Assembly (NCBI GenBank): GCA_004322045.1
Contig: SCRN01000023.1
Location: 124,001 to 188,000 of the forward strand
DNA from: Paraburkholderia sp.
GTDB lineage: Bacteria > Pseudomonadota > Gammaproteobacteria > Burkholderiales > Burkholderiaceae
DNA: 64,000 nucleotides
Direction of reading: 5' to 3'
This document shows, in pieces, positions 19,001-27,733 of the stretch. Both the position numbers and the translations under genes were made by a program. Position 1 is the stretch's first letter, and every line of letters starts with the position of its first letter. The notes beneath the pieces are model-generated. The model had not been told where the DNA came from, ran no database searches, and worked only from the letters and a program-made list of their open reading frames with translations.

Positions 19001-21726
19001 GTCTCTGCGGAGAGCGTGAGCGAATCACCACCATTGATCGCACCACGCGTGTTCGTCACCGTATGCTCTGCCTGAACGGACACCCGCCCAGATGAACCGA
19101 TCACGCCGTCGACATTTGCCACCGTCCGTCCAATCAAACCCGTCGTCAGATCTGAACGAATGGATCCACCCGTGTTGTCGACGTTGACTCCCGCGTTCAA
19201 CGATACGGCAGCGCCCTCCATGCCTGCCTGCAAGGGCGGCAAGTCGAATACGGGCGCGAGCGTCGCATCTTTCGTTTGGGCGTTGACGACGACGTTGCTC
19301 TTAACGTCCAAATTCTGTCCCGCATGAACGGCTCCGCGCGTGTTGTCGATACTCGAGCCTTCCAGCACTACGTCGGCGTCGGCACCGATCTGTCCGGCGA
19401 TATTTGAAATCTGTCCAACGCTTTTAACATCGAGCGCGCCCGTGGAAAGGATTGCGCCTTTATCGTTCGACACCGCTTGCGCCGTCAACCGCGACATCTC
19501 CGACGAGGAAATGAGGCCATCTGCGTTGTTCAACAGCCCCGTCTCGAGTGTCACCTTTTGGCTAATCAGTCGACCTCCTATCGCTTCTCCTTGCGCAATG
19601 CGGTTGTCGAACGTGCCGCCGTTTGTCCTGAGTCTCGCAAGTTCGCCTGCTTGAATCAATCCAGAGCGATTGTCGATCTCGCCGGAACTGCTTTCAATTC
19701 GGCCGTTCGCTCCAATCACGCCCCGCACATTGTCGATTTGGCCGGTGCGGCTATCGATCCCCACGTTCGATCCGAATATGACGCCATCGGCGTTGATGAT
19801 GCCTGCTGCTTTCAACTTGACTTCACCGTCCGCAATACCGTCCGTATTGTCGATACCCGTCGCTGAGACAATTCGTTCAGATGTATTGCTTGCAAGCGAG
19901 CGCGCCGTCAGATCCCGCCTTTCCCCAGCGACGATCACACCATGCCGGTTCGAAAGGTCGCCCGCCAAATCGATCGACAAGCGGCCGAGAAGGTCCGTTG
20001 CCGCCGCCTCGTCGCTGGTTGAGCCAGTCGCGGTCGACGCATCACGAGCCCGGAGGGTACCCTCCTCGGCTCCGATAAAGCCACCGTCGTTCGAGAGTCC
20101 GGCGGCGTGAATTGCCATGTAACTGCCGGCGGCTAGTGTGCCGCCACCGTTGTCTATGTCGTGAGCCGTCAGTGTCACGGCGTCGCCGCCCACGACGCCG
20201 CCTCGATTGGAAGCCGACCGGACGGCAACGCGTACTTCGTCCGCGGCGACGAATTGCCCAACATCATTGACGAACGCACCGTTAGACCTAAGTGTCGCGT
20301 TGAGTGCGCTGGCCGTCGCGCCGCGCCCCGTCAGCATTTGTTCGCCTGCCAGGTTCAGCGCGCTCGCCGCAAACAGCTTCCCACCCTCGAATGAGACGGT
20401 CAAGCCGGTCACATTGATGTTGTCGCCAGCCGCAATGGTGCCGTCACTCGAGACCTTTTCCCCAGCCAGCGTCACGCTGCCCGCGGCGGCGAGTCGATTG
20501 CTCCCGTCTATGCCAGCCAAAACGTAACCGCTGTTGCGCAGATCCGTTGCACCCAGATCGGCATTGAATGATGCGGAGATCACACCGTCGTTGCGCAGCG
20601 TTCCGGCGGCCATCAGACGGGCGGCTCCGCCACTCACACTCGCGCCTCGATTCGTCACATTTCGCGCGACGATGCTTACATCGGCGGCCGCCTGTATGCG
20701 CCCCGCCGGCTCGATGGTGACATCCCCAGCCGACGACAATTCGATGTCGCCCGTCAAAGAGTCGATGGCGCCGGTATGACGCACACCGACACCCGCTTCC
20801 GTACCGATGAGACGCACGCTGTTTGCATACATGCCGCCGAGCGTTTGTACGTCGATCGCAACGCCGGGTTTTTCATCTTCGCCCGCAACAGCTTCGGCGG
20901 CCCCAGTGGCGTAATCGACTTGATTGGCCCCTGTGGTTGCGTGGATCGATCCGGCCCATACTTGAGCATTGATCCGCATCGCGCGTGCGATCAGATCGAT
21001 AGCGCTACCACGCGCGTCGAGTCCGCCACCATCGATTCCGACCCAGCCCTTCCTGACTTCAAAAGAGGCGAGCGATCCATCGGCGTTAAAATTCGGGCGC
21101 CCAGTCGTCAGCGATATGCGCGGGACATTGATGAAGCCACAGCCTGCACACGTAATCCCGGCCGGATTGGCGATGATCAGGTTCGCGCGATTACCGGCGA
21201 TTTCCGTCATCCCAAGTAACCTGGTCGGATTTCCCGACGTAACCTGATTAATGATTAGGCGCGCAGGCGAATTGCCTACCAGCGGATTGCCCTGCACCCA
21301 ACCCGCTATCTGCGTCTGCACGCTTCTTGGCGTGTTGACGACCACAGCCCCTTTGGTACCGACGTTGTACTGCGTGAAGTTATTCAGCGATACGCCTGCC
21401 TGATTGGGCGCAACGATGTTGATGAGCGGTAGGCCTGAAGCAGACACGCCCACCACTGGATGATTCGATGTACTGCGATCCGGACTGATCGGCAGCGTTG
21501 CTTGCGCGTGCACTTCCGACGCTTTCGTCACGAGGGCGCACAGCGCCGCGAATGCGCTGGCACGCACCGCCAACCACAGCGACGCGGAGCAATGCTCAGG
21601 CGAGCACCGATGCGAGCGTCGTATCCGCGAACGCTTTTCGCTGCGGCACGCCGAGGCACATTCGCCGACGGGAATCAACATGCAGCGTGCGGCGCTAAAC
21701 ACTAGTCGAAAAATCCCGGAATTCAT
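13015..21726 (-). CDS. cdiA: CdiA/FhaB-type two-partner secretion exoprotein with C-terminal toxin tip
   Basis: 2903-residue contact-dependent inhibition effector or filamentous haemagglutinin. Residues 1-75 are an extended signal peptide (FRLVFSAARCMLIPVGE) plus a Sec signal ending VHAQA. A TPS domain follows, about 85-330, with the ANLIIANPAGITC motif. Long arrays of haemagglutinin repeats (NxxG, DLxN, ITAGG types) fill most of the protein, interrupted near residue 1240 by a non-repetitive region with six consecutive prolines, the usual place of a receptor-binding segment. A glycine-rich pretoxin (GGALAGGLTGGGSGAMGG) leads to the hinge AADRFNRQL at about 2641-2649; no VENN motif is present. 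The 254-residue tip has a hydrophobic stretch (VGAGLAAAKVGGVLCASAAG) resembling DUF4225-type ends, which I cannot confirm. Secreted by the transporter at 22758-24461. Confidence 0.9.
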   Translation of the reverse strand: MNSGIFRLVFSAARCMLIPVGECASACRSEKRSRIRRSHRCSPEHCSASLWLAVRASAFAALCALVTKASEVHAQATLPISPDRSTSNHPVVGVSASGLPLINIVAPNQAGVSLNNFTQYNVGTKGAVVVNTPRSVQTQIAGWVQGNPLVGNSPARLIINQVTSGNPTRLLGMTEIAGNRANLIIANPAGITCAGCGFINVPRISLTTGRPNFNADGSLASFEVRKGWVGIDGGGLDARGSAIDLIARAMRINAQVWAGSIHATTGANQVDYATGAAEAVAGEDEKPGVAIDVQTLGGMYANSVRLIGTEAGVGVRHTGAIDSLTGDIELSSAGDVTIEPAGRIQAAADVSIVARNVTNRGASVSGGAARLMAAGTLRNDGVISASFNADLGATDLRNSGYVLAGIDGSNRLAAAGSVTLAGEKVSSDGTIAAGDNINVTGLTVSFEGGKLFAASALNLAGEQMLTGRGATASALNATLRSNGAFVNDVGQFVAADEVRVAVRSASNRGGVVGGDAVTLTAHDIDNGGGTLAAGSYMAIHAAGLSNDGGFIGAEEGTLRARDASTATGSTSDEAAATDLLGRLSIDLAGDLSNRHGVIVAGERRDLTARSLASNTSERIVSATGIDNTDGIADGEVKLKAAGIINADGVIFGSNVGIDSRTGQIDNVRGVIGANGRIESSSGEIDNRSGLIQAGELARLRTNGGTFDNRIAQGEAIGGRLISQKVTLETGLLNNADGLISSSEMSRLTAQAVSNDKGAILSTGALDVKSVGQISNIAGQIGADADVVLEGSSIDNTRGAVHAGQNLDVKSNVVVNAQTKDATLAPVFDLPPLQAGMEGAAVSLNAGVNVDNTGGSIRSDLTTGLIGRTVANVDGVIGSSGRVSVQAEHTVTNTRGAINGGDSLTLSAETLNNDGRIESRGDVTVAVRGDLTNSGAIVAGGDLDATAQGNVTNTAKMTANKVAKVSGQRIDNAASGEITGNVDTRVDAVQSLSNKGLIDGGATRVKAAGTVSNKGRIYGDSVSVGASLLRNEANAEGFGAAIASRGDLDLGAKVIENRGGSLVYASNDIRTGGGIDEYDRASDARSVRFTNDGSSVDAGGRLKIAADRFENLNANFRTEKVTTDSGKQIWHTVPGSTERVHPSDVYFYQQNSQAIAPGTDYRWALDDDQKRLLLPSAKYPFAEYARYTQNGTAGKIDDVRYATVRQMSDTGINVLRDEDLAGVFRTVPEEVWTKFGVTPPPPPPSPGYIKPGQYSIQMWPLRRQLGADWHSLNVPMAAVPDANSTGGPREESCVTSAADHCRPFKDWYGRLSDSYTALARALNAYNRDVSNRMVQTWTTYDVDVKSTKDVVTATQPGVITAGGRITISAHSGVNDKSQILAGGRAYLNDAIQDNSQPKGVETFAGTGKAITTWVESGGAFRGDERKHAERDYIAPLPPREFDLPIAMATQANREPIKRVAADVAVTGGASGIRAGSAVVALSPGTAELIDVGQRLGVAGSNGIPMNDRGQTAPRPHAKPLAIEIRAVEPNIVLPSNALYRVVSDPGSRYLVESDPRFTNRKHWLSSETMITALGADPRLAQKRMADGFYEQQLIQRQVMQATGRRFIGNYTDNQTAYQALMANGVKAARRFELNVGTALSDAQMAALTEDIVWLVNRTVALPDGSREAVLVPQLYLRTNAADVNGMGSIIAGENVVLNNTGVLENSGTIASRGVTILTAGSIANSGAISGAAVRADAKQDLTNLGGTIQGEVVRLSAGRDVKLTSTTQSAATMNGSATAIDRVARVDAGTLAVEAGRDLEMSAAHIASTGDGWLVARRDVNIAAIRQHRDDHVRWGEKRRTDRDASIDIGAEITAGGELGIVAGRDLNATAATLSAESDLRVIAGRDVTFNAGHQTASAYDEHYVNERGVLSSKSTHTIDASGYAEAIGSTLSGNTVEVRAGNDLTASAVTIAGTEDVWLEAGNALKISTADTAFSERHFRDVKKSGLGSAGAGISYGVSQTTDTSFDTVKGVRGSLIGSIDGSVTLRAHNTLSVTGSDIIAARDITGVAKEVRVEGSQTNRRYEESHEMKSSGFALGVKSPVIDALQNLNQQARGAGTSQDGRAAALHAIAAAGGVAGLAGAAGSAASAISGGAKPEAKLELSFGASRSKSTFALDNTQQTGSNVRAGGKAVFVATGEKGAGQGNVTIEGSDVAANDVLLVAANKVNLFHSSDTESTRSTNESSSASVGVSFGTNGWGMSAAMSRAVGKANSDAVMRNNTHIVAGNVATIASGGDTNIIGANVSAKRMIADIGGDLNIASVQDTLHSVAEQRSMGGGFSVSQGGGSASFSMQSGRASGDYASVNEQSGIQAGDGGFDIAVKGNTDLKGAYIASSAVADKNRLTTGTLSFSNILNSSHHKANTVGVTAGGSSGNGGNNYATHGATAGRNAGGASPMYVSEGASSQASTSSGISAGDITIVDGTNQRQDIAMLNRNAMNSNGAVAKVPDISSVLGNQSDLIDAAQAASETLAKQIGAYANAKQSSAQAAAARETDPALRMQYLQEAAAWSEGGNSRVALHMAGGALAGGLTGGGSGAMGGAAGAGLSAKLAPQLNEIARSIAEAGPTGNDDFDQLVGNIASNLIAGGAGALAGGATGAVTSTAADRFNRQLGDEEKKAIKKGAGDDKELEQRLTRAACYEVKCWAQYKPGSAEYTANYVSQLEASQLQAEFDWVKDQKQTGLFGYTPVQKVGDAIQSDPVGVAKDLVKVGAGLAAAKVGGVLCASAAGCGVGASMFVFGTSDAIEGSTSLHDRYYGVSSRGVNPLRWGFNQISPTWGDLAYDGISFGTALAGLKMPVPLNVGKADGLNRPTSMFGVSVQNINNVKLYPITKGAMPTGTHQSTLLFGVGSKGLAVVEDIRELGRPE
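13780..13801 (-). repeat. CDI hinge repeat, copy 1 (in full-length cdiA)
   Basis: Encodes DRFNRQL at the border between the conserved exoprotein and the variable tip. 22 bp are identical to 12713-12734 and 18 bp to 11611-11628, giving homology at the exact point where a tip exchange would keep the frame. Confidence 0.9.
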
Positions 21727-21803
21727 GACTTGTCTCGTGCCTCGATTTCCAACAAAAGGAGCGCTAGTCGAGCGACCAGCGTTCGCTCGACACCAGAAAT
21801 GCT

Positions 21804-22679
21804 TTACGCGCAGTTGAGGATCGCAAGGCCGTTTATCAGCCCCGCTGTGGGCGAGTGAACGCCGTAGGAAACGACGAGATAGGGTTTCGATGCGTCCGGT
21901 CCGAGGAACGTCGTGTGCAGCGACGATCGAGACATTCTGGACGTGTACATCGCGCCCAGCGGTGCCACTGGCATGGCAGTCTGATCGACGTCGCTACCGA
22001 TTGAATACCGCAACGTCAGAGATACTTTGCTTTCCAAAACACCGAGAGAATTGCTCTCGTTTGCCACCTTCGCCGTCGCGCTTTTCAACACTCCCGGTAC
22101 CGTATTGCCGTCGCTAGATGTGGGTCGAGTCGCGGCGATCACTGCGCAGCTCAGGCCAGTCGAGGGGACCTTGACGTCGACCGGCGCACCGATCGCCCAA
22201 ACCCGCCCTTGGTTCTCGTTGTAGGAACGCCCGGACGAATCGCTACCGTCCGTCCAACGGCCAATAGCGAATTGGCCATTCCCCGCGATATCGGTCACCG
22301 TGCCTTTCGATAAGCTGAGCGACTCCGTGCCCCACGGTAGCGTCGTGTAGGCTCCGGGCGCGTGCGACTTCAACTGCGACGCAAGATGCCCGCGACTCGA
22401 TAGGCGGATCGTGCCTTGCGGCAGCGATCCATCGGCACTCCAAGTAACGGGCGGCGTAACGATCGTTACCGCCGGAATATCGGCTGAGATGGCCATCGAC
22501 TGTCCGTCGACCTTGATCGACGGGCCTGCGCTACTGCTGTCCGCGACCGCGTTCGCGTTCGCAGTACTCGCGAGGCCTTTATCATCGCCGCCGGCGCAAG
22601 CACTCAATGCGAGTGCGGCATACATCGTGGCGGTCATGGCAATTGCCTTGCGGCATTTGTGTAGTTCGATCTTTTTCAT
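21804..22679 (-). CDS. Lipoprotein of unknown function between cdiB and cdiA
   Basis: 291 residues. Signal peptide MKKIELHKCRKAIAMTATMY followed by the lipobox LSAC, so probably lipidated; no Asp follows the Cys (CAGGDD), compatible with outer-membrane sorting. The mature part has Ser/Thr-rich, strand-like sequence (SADGSLPQGTIRLSSRGHLA) and one Cys pair candidate near the end. ATG 22679 was preferred over a TTG at 22700 because AAAGGGAC lies at the right distance. It sits in the same direction between the transporter (end 22758) and the exoprotein (start 21726), so it is probably co-expressed. In known Burkholderia loci a smaller lipoprotein (BcpO) follows the immunity gene instead. No family recognised. 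Confidence 0.8.
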   Translation of the reverse strand: MKKIELHKCRKAIAMTATMYAALALSACAGGDDKGLASTANANAVADSSSAGPSIKVDGQSMAISADIPAVTIVTPPVTWSADGSLPQGTIRLSSRGHLASQLKSHAPGAYTTLPWGTESLSLSKGTVTDIAGNGQFAIGRWTDGSDSSGRSYNENQGRVWAIGAPVDVKVPSTGLSCAVIAATRPTSSDGNTVPGVLKSATAKVANESNSLGVLESKVSLTLRYSIGSDVDQTAMPVAPLGAMYTSRMSRSSLHTTFLGPDASKPYLVVSYGVHSPTAGLINGLAILNCA

Positions 22680-22757
22680 GCTTTTGGTCCCTTTGTTCAA
22701 TTACCTACTCATCGAAAATGGTGCTGTCCCACTGCACCGTTGACGCGCGCCGCTTGC

Positions 22758-24461
22758 TCAAAACAGCGAGCTGATCTGGAACAAGAAAGTCGGTCCACTA
22801 CTGATTCCAACTGGCCTCGACAATGGCCACCCCACTGATAGGTCGTAGCTCACAGCGGCCCCGAATGGGTTCGTCGGAGCGACTTGTCCACGCGCCCCAA
22901 GTACCGCGCCCACTAAGGTCTGGCCCGTCAAAAAATCAGCCGCGCGGCCCCTGACTCGGCCCGCATCGAGGCCTCCATAGACGGACTGGATTCCAATGGG
23001 AGTCGGCAGATACCAGTCCAATTCGTTTGAAATCGCCCAGCCGCTTTCGGCTGCTAGGGACACCTGCTGGTTGAATCCGCGAACCGAAGAGCGCGTACCG
23101 ATCGCGAAGTAGTCAGACGGACTCAACGGCGTCCGGGCAAGCTGTGTGTTCCAATCGAACCGATACGAAAATGATTGGTTACCGACCTTGAGGGGAACTT
23201 GCACACCGATATCGACCAGAGCAACGTCGGTTTTTCCGTCGAAATTCGGTTCCTCGAGAACCATGCCCCGCTTGCTCGACCACTCCGGCAGTGAGGCACG
23301 CCACGCTAAGCCTGCAGTGAGCACCCCGTTCCCGATGTACTGCCGATGAGACAACCCTAGCTCATAGCCCCAAAGATCGCGTGTCTGCGCAGGCAGCTCG
23401 ACGCCGTCATAGGTGTTGCGGTTCATCCGGCGATTTAGATTGCCGTGCAGTTCTATTCGAGCGCCGGCATTTCGGAAGACCACCCCCGAAAGCCCAAACT
23501 GCATTTGCGATTGCACCCCGCTGTATTGAAGCGGCCCGTCAAATCCCGGGACTGTTTGCTTATATTTGGAACGATTGGCGCTTAGCGACACCATGGCATA
23601 GCCGATCGGCACGCCGTAGTTCACTGCGACCGATTGATTTCCCTCGCCGGATGAGCCGAAATTCGCGTTCGTCGCGCCGGCGATTTGCAACTGGTCGTAC
23701 AGATGCAACGGCGAATCGTAGGTGTACGATCCCGACAGCCCAGTCTTGCCGGTCGCATTTAAGCCAGCGTTATCGACTCCCAACACGACGTGCCACCGCT
23801 TGCCTGTTCCGGGATGCAGCGCGAGTTCGGAATCGCCTTGGCTTGTGCCAGGCTCGATATCGAAGCTTGCATCCGATTGAGACCGGAGGCGACGCAAGTT
23901 TTCCAGTGCTTGGTCGATGTCCCTCTGGTTCAGTAATGCTCCCGTCGGGGTTGGCAAAACCGTGCGCAGCCAACCTATCGTTGGCTCGTCGGCACGGACC
24001 TTTCGGAGGCGACCAGGGACCACCGCAAGCATCAGCCTTCTCGATTGCAGCGATTGACTCGGCACCAGCACACGGGCGGTTACGTAGCCACGCTGGATCA
24101 ACGCATTGTTGGCGACTTCCTGAATCTGCTTCAGCGCACGCTTGCCGACACACTGCCCGACGACTGGCTGCACCATGGGTGCTAGCCAGCCAAACGTGTC
24201 GTCGTCGAGCACCACCTCGTTAATCTCAAAACATGGGGTGTCGATAGGCAGGTTTGTCACGCCAGTAGCGGGCGATTTCTCGCCGCTCGGTGAAAGCACG
24301 CTCGGGCGTGCATTCAGCTCTTTCGTCGCTTCCAGCTGCTCTTGCTGTAGCCGCTGGATTTGCGCGCCGGGCGCGATATCGGACAGCGGGGTACCTTGCG
24401 CCAGCGCGGAAACGCTTACCAGCATCGAGGCCCCCACCATCGCAGCCGCTCGATTCCTCAT
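22758..24461 (-). CDS. cdiB: CdiB/FhaC-type outer-membrane two-partner secretion transporter
   Basis: 567-residue Omp85-superfamily transporter that exports the exoprotein encoded downstream. Signal peptide MRNRAAAMVGASMLVSVSAL ending LAQG; an N-terminal helix region with RLQQEQLEATKEL; POTRA domains from about residue 70 (CFEINEVVLDDDTFGW); and a C-terminal 16-strand barrel with the SSVRGFNQQ loop-6 motif and a terminal Phe. An upstream TTG (24530) would hide the signal peptide, so ATG 24461 was chosen. It is the first gene of the CDI operon; transcription runs on to the lipoprotein and cdiA. Confidence 0.92.
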   Translation of the reverse strand: MRNRAAAMVGASMLVSVSALAQGTPLSDIAPGAQIQRLQQEQLEATKELNARPSVLSPSGEKSPATGVTNLPIDTPCFEINEVVLDDDTFGWLAPMVQPVVGQCVGKRALKQIQEVANNALIQRGYVTARVLVPSQSLQSRRLMLAVVPGRLRKVRADEPTIGWLRTVLPTPTGALLNQRDIDQALENLRRLRSQSDASFDIEPGTSQGDSELALHPGTGKRWHVVLGVDNAGLNATGKTGLSGSYTYDSPLHLYDQLQIAGATNANFGSSGEGNQSVAVNYGVPIGYAMVSLSANRSKYKQTVPGFDGPLQYSGVQSQMQFGLSGVVFRNAGARIELHGNLNRRMNRNTYDGVELPAQTRDLWGYELGLSHRQYIGNGVLTAGLAWRASLPEWSSKRGMVLEEPNFDGKTDVALVDIGVQVPLKVGNQSFSYRFDWNTQLARTPLSPSDYFAIGTRSSVRGFNQQVSLAAESGWAISNELDWYLPTPIGIQSVYGGLDAGRVRGRAADFLTGQTLVGAVLGARGQVAPTNPFGAAVSYDLSVGWPLSRPVGISSGPTFLFQISSLF

Positions 24462-24738
24462 TGATGTCCGCCGCGCGATCAAAAACGCGAATCTACATTC
24501 GGCCGATACGATCCAGAGGGACTGCCGCAAAAAACCAGACTAAAGGAGGGAGAAGAGAGGGTGAAGGCGGTGTTTCTCGGCAAGACGGTGAGCGGGAACG
24601 CTCAAGACCTCGCCATTCAAAGCGCCCGCCGCGCGCTCCGACGCGCGAGCGCCGTCGTCGAGCAAACCGTCGGGACTGATGCAAATTCAGCCGGCGCAAC
24701 GCCGTTGCAGCGTCATCCTTAGCGCCAGCGTTGCCGCC

Positions 24739-25227
24739 TCAATCGCCGACCGAGATCATCAGCGTTTCCTTGATCTCTTCCATCACCACATAGCTCTTCG
24801 ATTGGACCGCGCCGGGCAATTGCAAGAGGATGTCGCCGAGCAGCTTACGGTAGTCGGTCATCGCGCCGATGCGCGCTTTGATGAGGTAATCGAAATCGCC
24901 CGAGACGAGGTGGCATTCGAGCACCTCGGGGATCTTTTGAACTTCGCGCCGGAACTGGTCGAACATATTGCCGCTCTTGTTGCTGAGCGTGATCTCGACG
25001 AAGACCAACAGCGCCGCGCCAAGCTGAGCCGGGTCCACACGCGCGTAATAACCCAGGATCACACCGTCGCGCTCCATCCGCTTGACGCGCTCGATACACG
25101 GCGTAACGGTCAGCCCCACGCGCTCGGCCAAGTCCTTCATAGCGATGCGGCCGTCTTCCTGCAACAGCTTGAGAATCTTGTGATCGAGCTTGTCCAGCTT
25201 ACGAATCGGCTGACGTTGCGTGCGCAT
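24739..25227 (-). CDS. Lrp/AsnC-family regulator next to dadA
   Basis: 162-residue leucine-responsive-type regulator. The N-terminal helix-turn-helix (LDKLDHKILKLLQEDGRIAM, LAERVGLTVTPCIERVKRME) is joined to a C-terminal RAM ligand domain (GDFDYLIKARIGAMTDYRKL). It is divergent from dadA, and such pairs normally act as amino-acid-responsive activators of D-amino-acid or alanine catabolism. Its 3' end is about 280 bp upstream of the CDI transporter gene in the same direction. Length and motifs are full. Confidence 0.9.
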   Translation of the reverse strand: MRTQRQPIRKLDKLDHKILKLLQEDGRIAMKDLAERVGLTVTPCIERVKRMERDGVILGYYARVDPAQLGAALLVFVEITLSNKSGNMFDQFRREVQKIPEVLECHLVSGDFDYLIKARIGAMTDYRKLLGDILLQLPGAVQSKSYVVMEEIKETLMISVGD

Positions 25228-25273
25228 GGTGTTTTAACCAAAAATCAAAAAAATACACGAACAAAAACTGCTT

Positions 25274-25302
25274 TTGTCACAATAGTATAGCGGCATAAAC
25301 TG
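25274..25302 (+). promoter_or_regulatory. Candidate dadA promoter
   Basis: TTGTCA (25274-25279) and TAAACT (25297-25302) with 17 bp spacing in the AT-rich divergent region between the Lrp gene and dadA. Matches are partial (5/6 and 4/6); the AT-rich stretch 25230-25260 beside it would suit Lrp binding. Confidence 0.4.
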
Positions 25303-25327
25303 GACTAGTCGGTGTTTGGGAGCAACT

Positions 25328-26614
25328 ATGCGAGTCGTCGTTTTGGGTAGTGGCGTCGTCGGCGTGACCACCGCGTATTATTTGGCGCGCGCCGGTCACG
25401 AGGTCACGGTGGTGGACCGCGAAGCCGGTCCCGCGCTCGATACGAGCTTTGCCAACGCGGGCCAGATCTCGCCCGGCTACGCGGCTCCCTGGGCCGCTCC
25501 CGGCGTTCCAGTCAAAGCAGTGAAGTGGATGTTCCAAAAGCACGCGCCTCTCGCAATCCGTCTGGACGGCACGCAGTTCCAATTGCGCTGGATGTGGCAG
25601 ATGTTGCAAAACTGCACCGCCGAGCGCTATGCCGTCAATAAAGGCCGGATGGTGCGCCTCGCCGAATACAGTCGCGACTGTTTGCAGGCGTTGCGCGCCG
25701 ATACCGGCATCCAATACGAAGGCCGCACGGGCGGTACGCTGCAGGTTTTTCGCACGCAGCAGCAGCTCGACGGCGCACAAAAAGACATTGCCGTGCTGAA
25801 GGACGCCAACGTGGCGTACGAGCTCTTGAACCCCACCGAGCTCGCACGCGCCGAGCCGGCGCTCGCCGCCGTCTCGCACAAGCTGACGGGCGGCCTGCGG
25901 CTGCCCGGTGACGAAACGGGCGACTGCCAATTGTTCACGACGCGCCTGGCTGCGCTCGCCGAATCGCTGGGCGTGACGTTCCGATTCAACACATCGATCG
26001 ATGCGCTCGAAACGGCAGGCGGCCGCATTGCCGGGGTGCGTTGCGGCGGGCAAACGCTGCGCGCCGACGCCTATGTCGTCGCCCTCGGCTCGTACTCCAC
26101 TCAGCTGTTGTCGGGCATCGTGAAGATCCCCGTCTATCCGCTCAAGGGATACTCCATCACGGCGCCGATCGTCGATGTTGCAAAAGCGCCCGTTTCCACG
26201 GTGCTCGACGAAACCTACAAGATCGCCATTACGCGCTTTGACGATCGCATTCGCGTGGGCGGCATGGCGGAAATCGTGGGCTTTAGCAAGACACTGCGTC
26301 AGGCGCGGCGCGAGACGCTGGAAATGTGCGTCAACGATTTGTTCCCGGGCGGCGGCGACACCACGCAAGCGTCGTTCTGGACGGGCCTGCGTCCCATGAC
26401 GCCGGACGGCACGCCGGTCGTCGGCCGCACGCCCGTGTCGAACCTGTTCTTGAACACGGGGCACGGCACCCTCGGCTGGACCATGTCGTGCGGCTCCGGC
26501 CAGTTGCTGGCCGATCTGATCTCGGGCCGGCGCCCCGCGATCCAGGCCGACGATCTGTCCGTTCATCGCTACCTCGGCGATCGCGGCGCGGCGCCCCAAC
26601 CTGCTTACGCGTAA
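25328..26614 (+). CDS. dadA: D-amino acid dehydrogenase
   Basis: 428-residue membrane-associated flavoenzyme that oxidises D-amino acids, mainly D-alanine, to the oxo-acid and ammonia, passing electrons to the respiratory chain. The N-terminal FAD motif is [20 protein letters not shown]; family stretches [20 protein letters not shown] and the C-terminal [20 protein letters not shown] are present. ATG 25328 gives the canonical N-terminus MRVVVLG. Divergent from an Lrp-type regulator, and closed by a strong terminator at 26651. Confidence 0.95.
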   Translation: MRVVVLGSGVVGVTTAYYLARAGHEVTVVDREAGPALDTSFANAGQISPGYAAPWAAPGVPVKAVKWMFQKHAPLAIRLDGTQFQLRWMWQMLQNCTAERYAVNKGRMVRLAEYSRDCLQALRADTGIQYEGRTGGTLQVFRTQQQLDGAQKDIAVLKDANVAYELLNPTELARAEPALAAVSHKLTGGLRLPGDETGDCQLFTTRLAALAESLGVTFRFNTSIDALETAGGRIAGVRCGGQTLRADAYVVALGSYSTQLLSGIVKIPVYPLKGYSITAPIVDVAKAPVSTVLDETYKIAITRFDDRIRVGGMAEIVGFSKTLRQARRETLEMCVNDLFPGGGDTTQASFWTGLRPMTPDGTPVVGRTPVSNLFLNTGHGTLGWTMSCGSGQLLADLISGRRPAIQADDLSVHRYLGDRGAAPQPAYA

Positions 26615-26650
26615 CGGCTCGCGCATACCTCAGCAGCCGGCAGCAGCACG

Positions 26651-26683
26651 AACGGCGCCCCAACCGGGCGCCGTTTGCTTTTG
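26651..26683 (+). terminator. Rho-independent terminator of dadA
   Basis: Stem CGGCGCCC / GGGCGCCG (26653-26660 and 26666-26673), loop CAACC, extended by an AA/TT pair and followed by TTTGCTTTT. Confidence 0.88.
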
Positions 26684-26696
26684 TCGACGCCCGCAA

Positions 26697-26727
26697 TTAA
26701 AAAAGGGGCGCGGCTGGACCGCACCCC
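26697..26727 (-). terminator. Rho-independent terminator of etfBA
   Basis: On the minus strand GGGGTGCGG / CCGCGCCCC with one G-U pair (26719-26727 and 26705-26713), then a run of six T. Lies about 45 bp after the etfA stop and back-to-back with the dadA terminator. Confidence 0.85.
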
Positions 26728-26769
26728 TTCCTTTCCTACACTACGCCCGCTTTCGCGGCGCCTGCGCGT

Positions 26770-27717
26770 TCAGCCCAAGGCGCTCACGAGCTCAGGCACC
26801 AGCGTGAACAAATCGCCGACGAGGCCGTAATCGGCCACGCTGAAGATCGGCGCTTCGGGATCCTTGTTGATCGCCACGATCACCTTCGAATCCTTCATGC
26901 CCGCCAAGTGCTGAATCGCGCCGGAGATGCCCACCGCCACGTACAACTGCGGTGCGACGATCTTGCCCGTCTGCCCCACTTGGTAGTCGTTCGGCACATA
27001 GCCCGCATCCACTGCCGCGCGCGATGCGCCCAGCGCCGCGCCGAGCTTATCGGCCAGCGGTTCGAGCACCTTCGTATAGTTCTCGCCGCTGCCCAATCCG
27101 CGCCCGCCCGAAACGATGATGTTTGCGCTCGTCAATTCCGGACGGTCCAGCTTCGTCACTTCGCGATTCACGAACCGCGAAATGCCGCGGTCGCCCGCCG
27201 CTTCGATCTTCTCGACCGACGCGCTGCCGCCTTCGGCCGCCACTGCGTCGAAGCCCGTCGCACGCACCGTGATCACCTTGATCGCGTCGCTCGATTGCAC
27301 CGTGGCAATTGCGTTGCCTGCATAGATCGGGCGCTCGAACGTGTCGGCCGACACGACCGCCGTAATTTCGCTAATCTGCGCCACGTCGAGCTTGGCCGCC
27401 ACACGCGGGGCCACATTCTTGCCGTAGGCGGTAGCCGGCGCCACGATGTGCGAGTAATCCTTCGCGATGTTGTGCACGGTCGCTTCGACGTTTTCCGCAA
27501 GACCTGCGGCCAATTGCGGCGCATCGGCCAGTAGCACCTTCGACACACCGGCGATTTTCGCTGCCGCGTCGGCCGCGCCTTGCGCGTTATGTCCCGCCAC
27601 CAGCACGTGAATGTCGCCGCCAACGAATGTGGCAACTTCGCGCGCAGCGGCGATGGTGTTCAGCGTCGCGCCCTTGATCGACGCGTTGTCGTGTTCGGCA
27701 ATAACCAGAATCGTCAT
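26770..27717 (-). CDS. etfA: Electron transfer flavoprotein alpha subunit
   Basis: 315 residues. With EtfB it forms the soluble FAD/AMP heterodimer that carries electrons from acyl-CoA dehydrogenases to ETF-ubiquinone oxidoreductase. The C-terminal FAD domain shows [15 protein letters not shown], the [19 protein letters not shown] stretch, and [10 protein letters not shown] with [10 protein letters not shown]. Starts 16 bp after etfB and is the last gene of the pair. It is a likely acceptor for the acyl-CoA dehydrogenases at 6023-8419. Confidence 0.96.
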   Translation of the reverse strand: MTILVIAEHDNASIKGATLNTIAAAREVATFVGGDIHVLVAGHNAQGAADAAAKIAGVSKVLLADAPQLAAGLAENVEATVHNIAKDYSHIVAPATAYGKNVAPRVAAKLDVAQISEITAVVSADTFERPIYAGNAIATVQSSDAIKVITVRATGFDAVAAEGGSASVEKIEAAGDRGISRFVNREVTKLDRPELTSANIIVSGGRGLGSGENYTKVLEPLADKLGAALGASRAAVDAGYVPNDYQVGQTGKIVAPQLYVAVGISGAIQHLAGMKDSKVIVAINKDPEAPIFSVADYGLVGDLFTLVPELVSALG

Positions 27718-27733
27718 TTTCTTTCGTCCCCCC

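Noticed and set aside
23381-24223. 280-residue plus-strand frame over the CDI transporter
   Set aside because: Antisense shadow; the minus strand carries POTRA and VRGF motifs.
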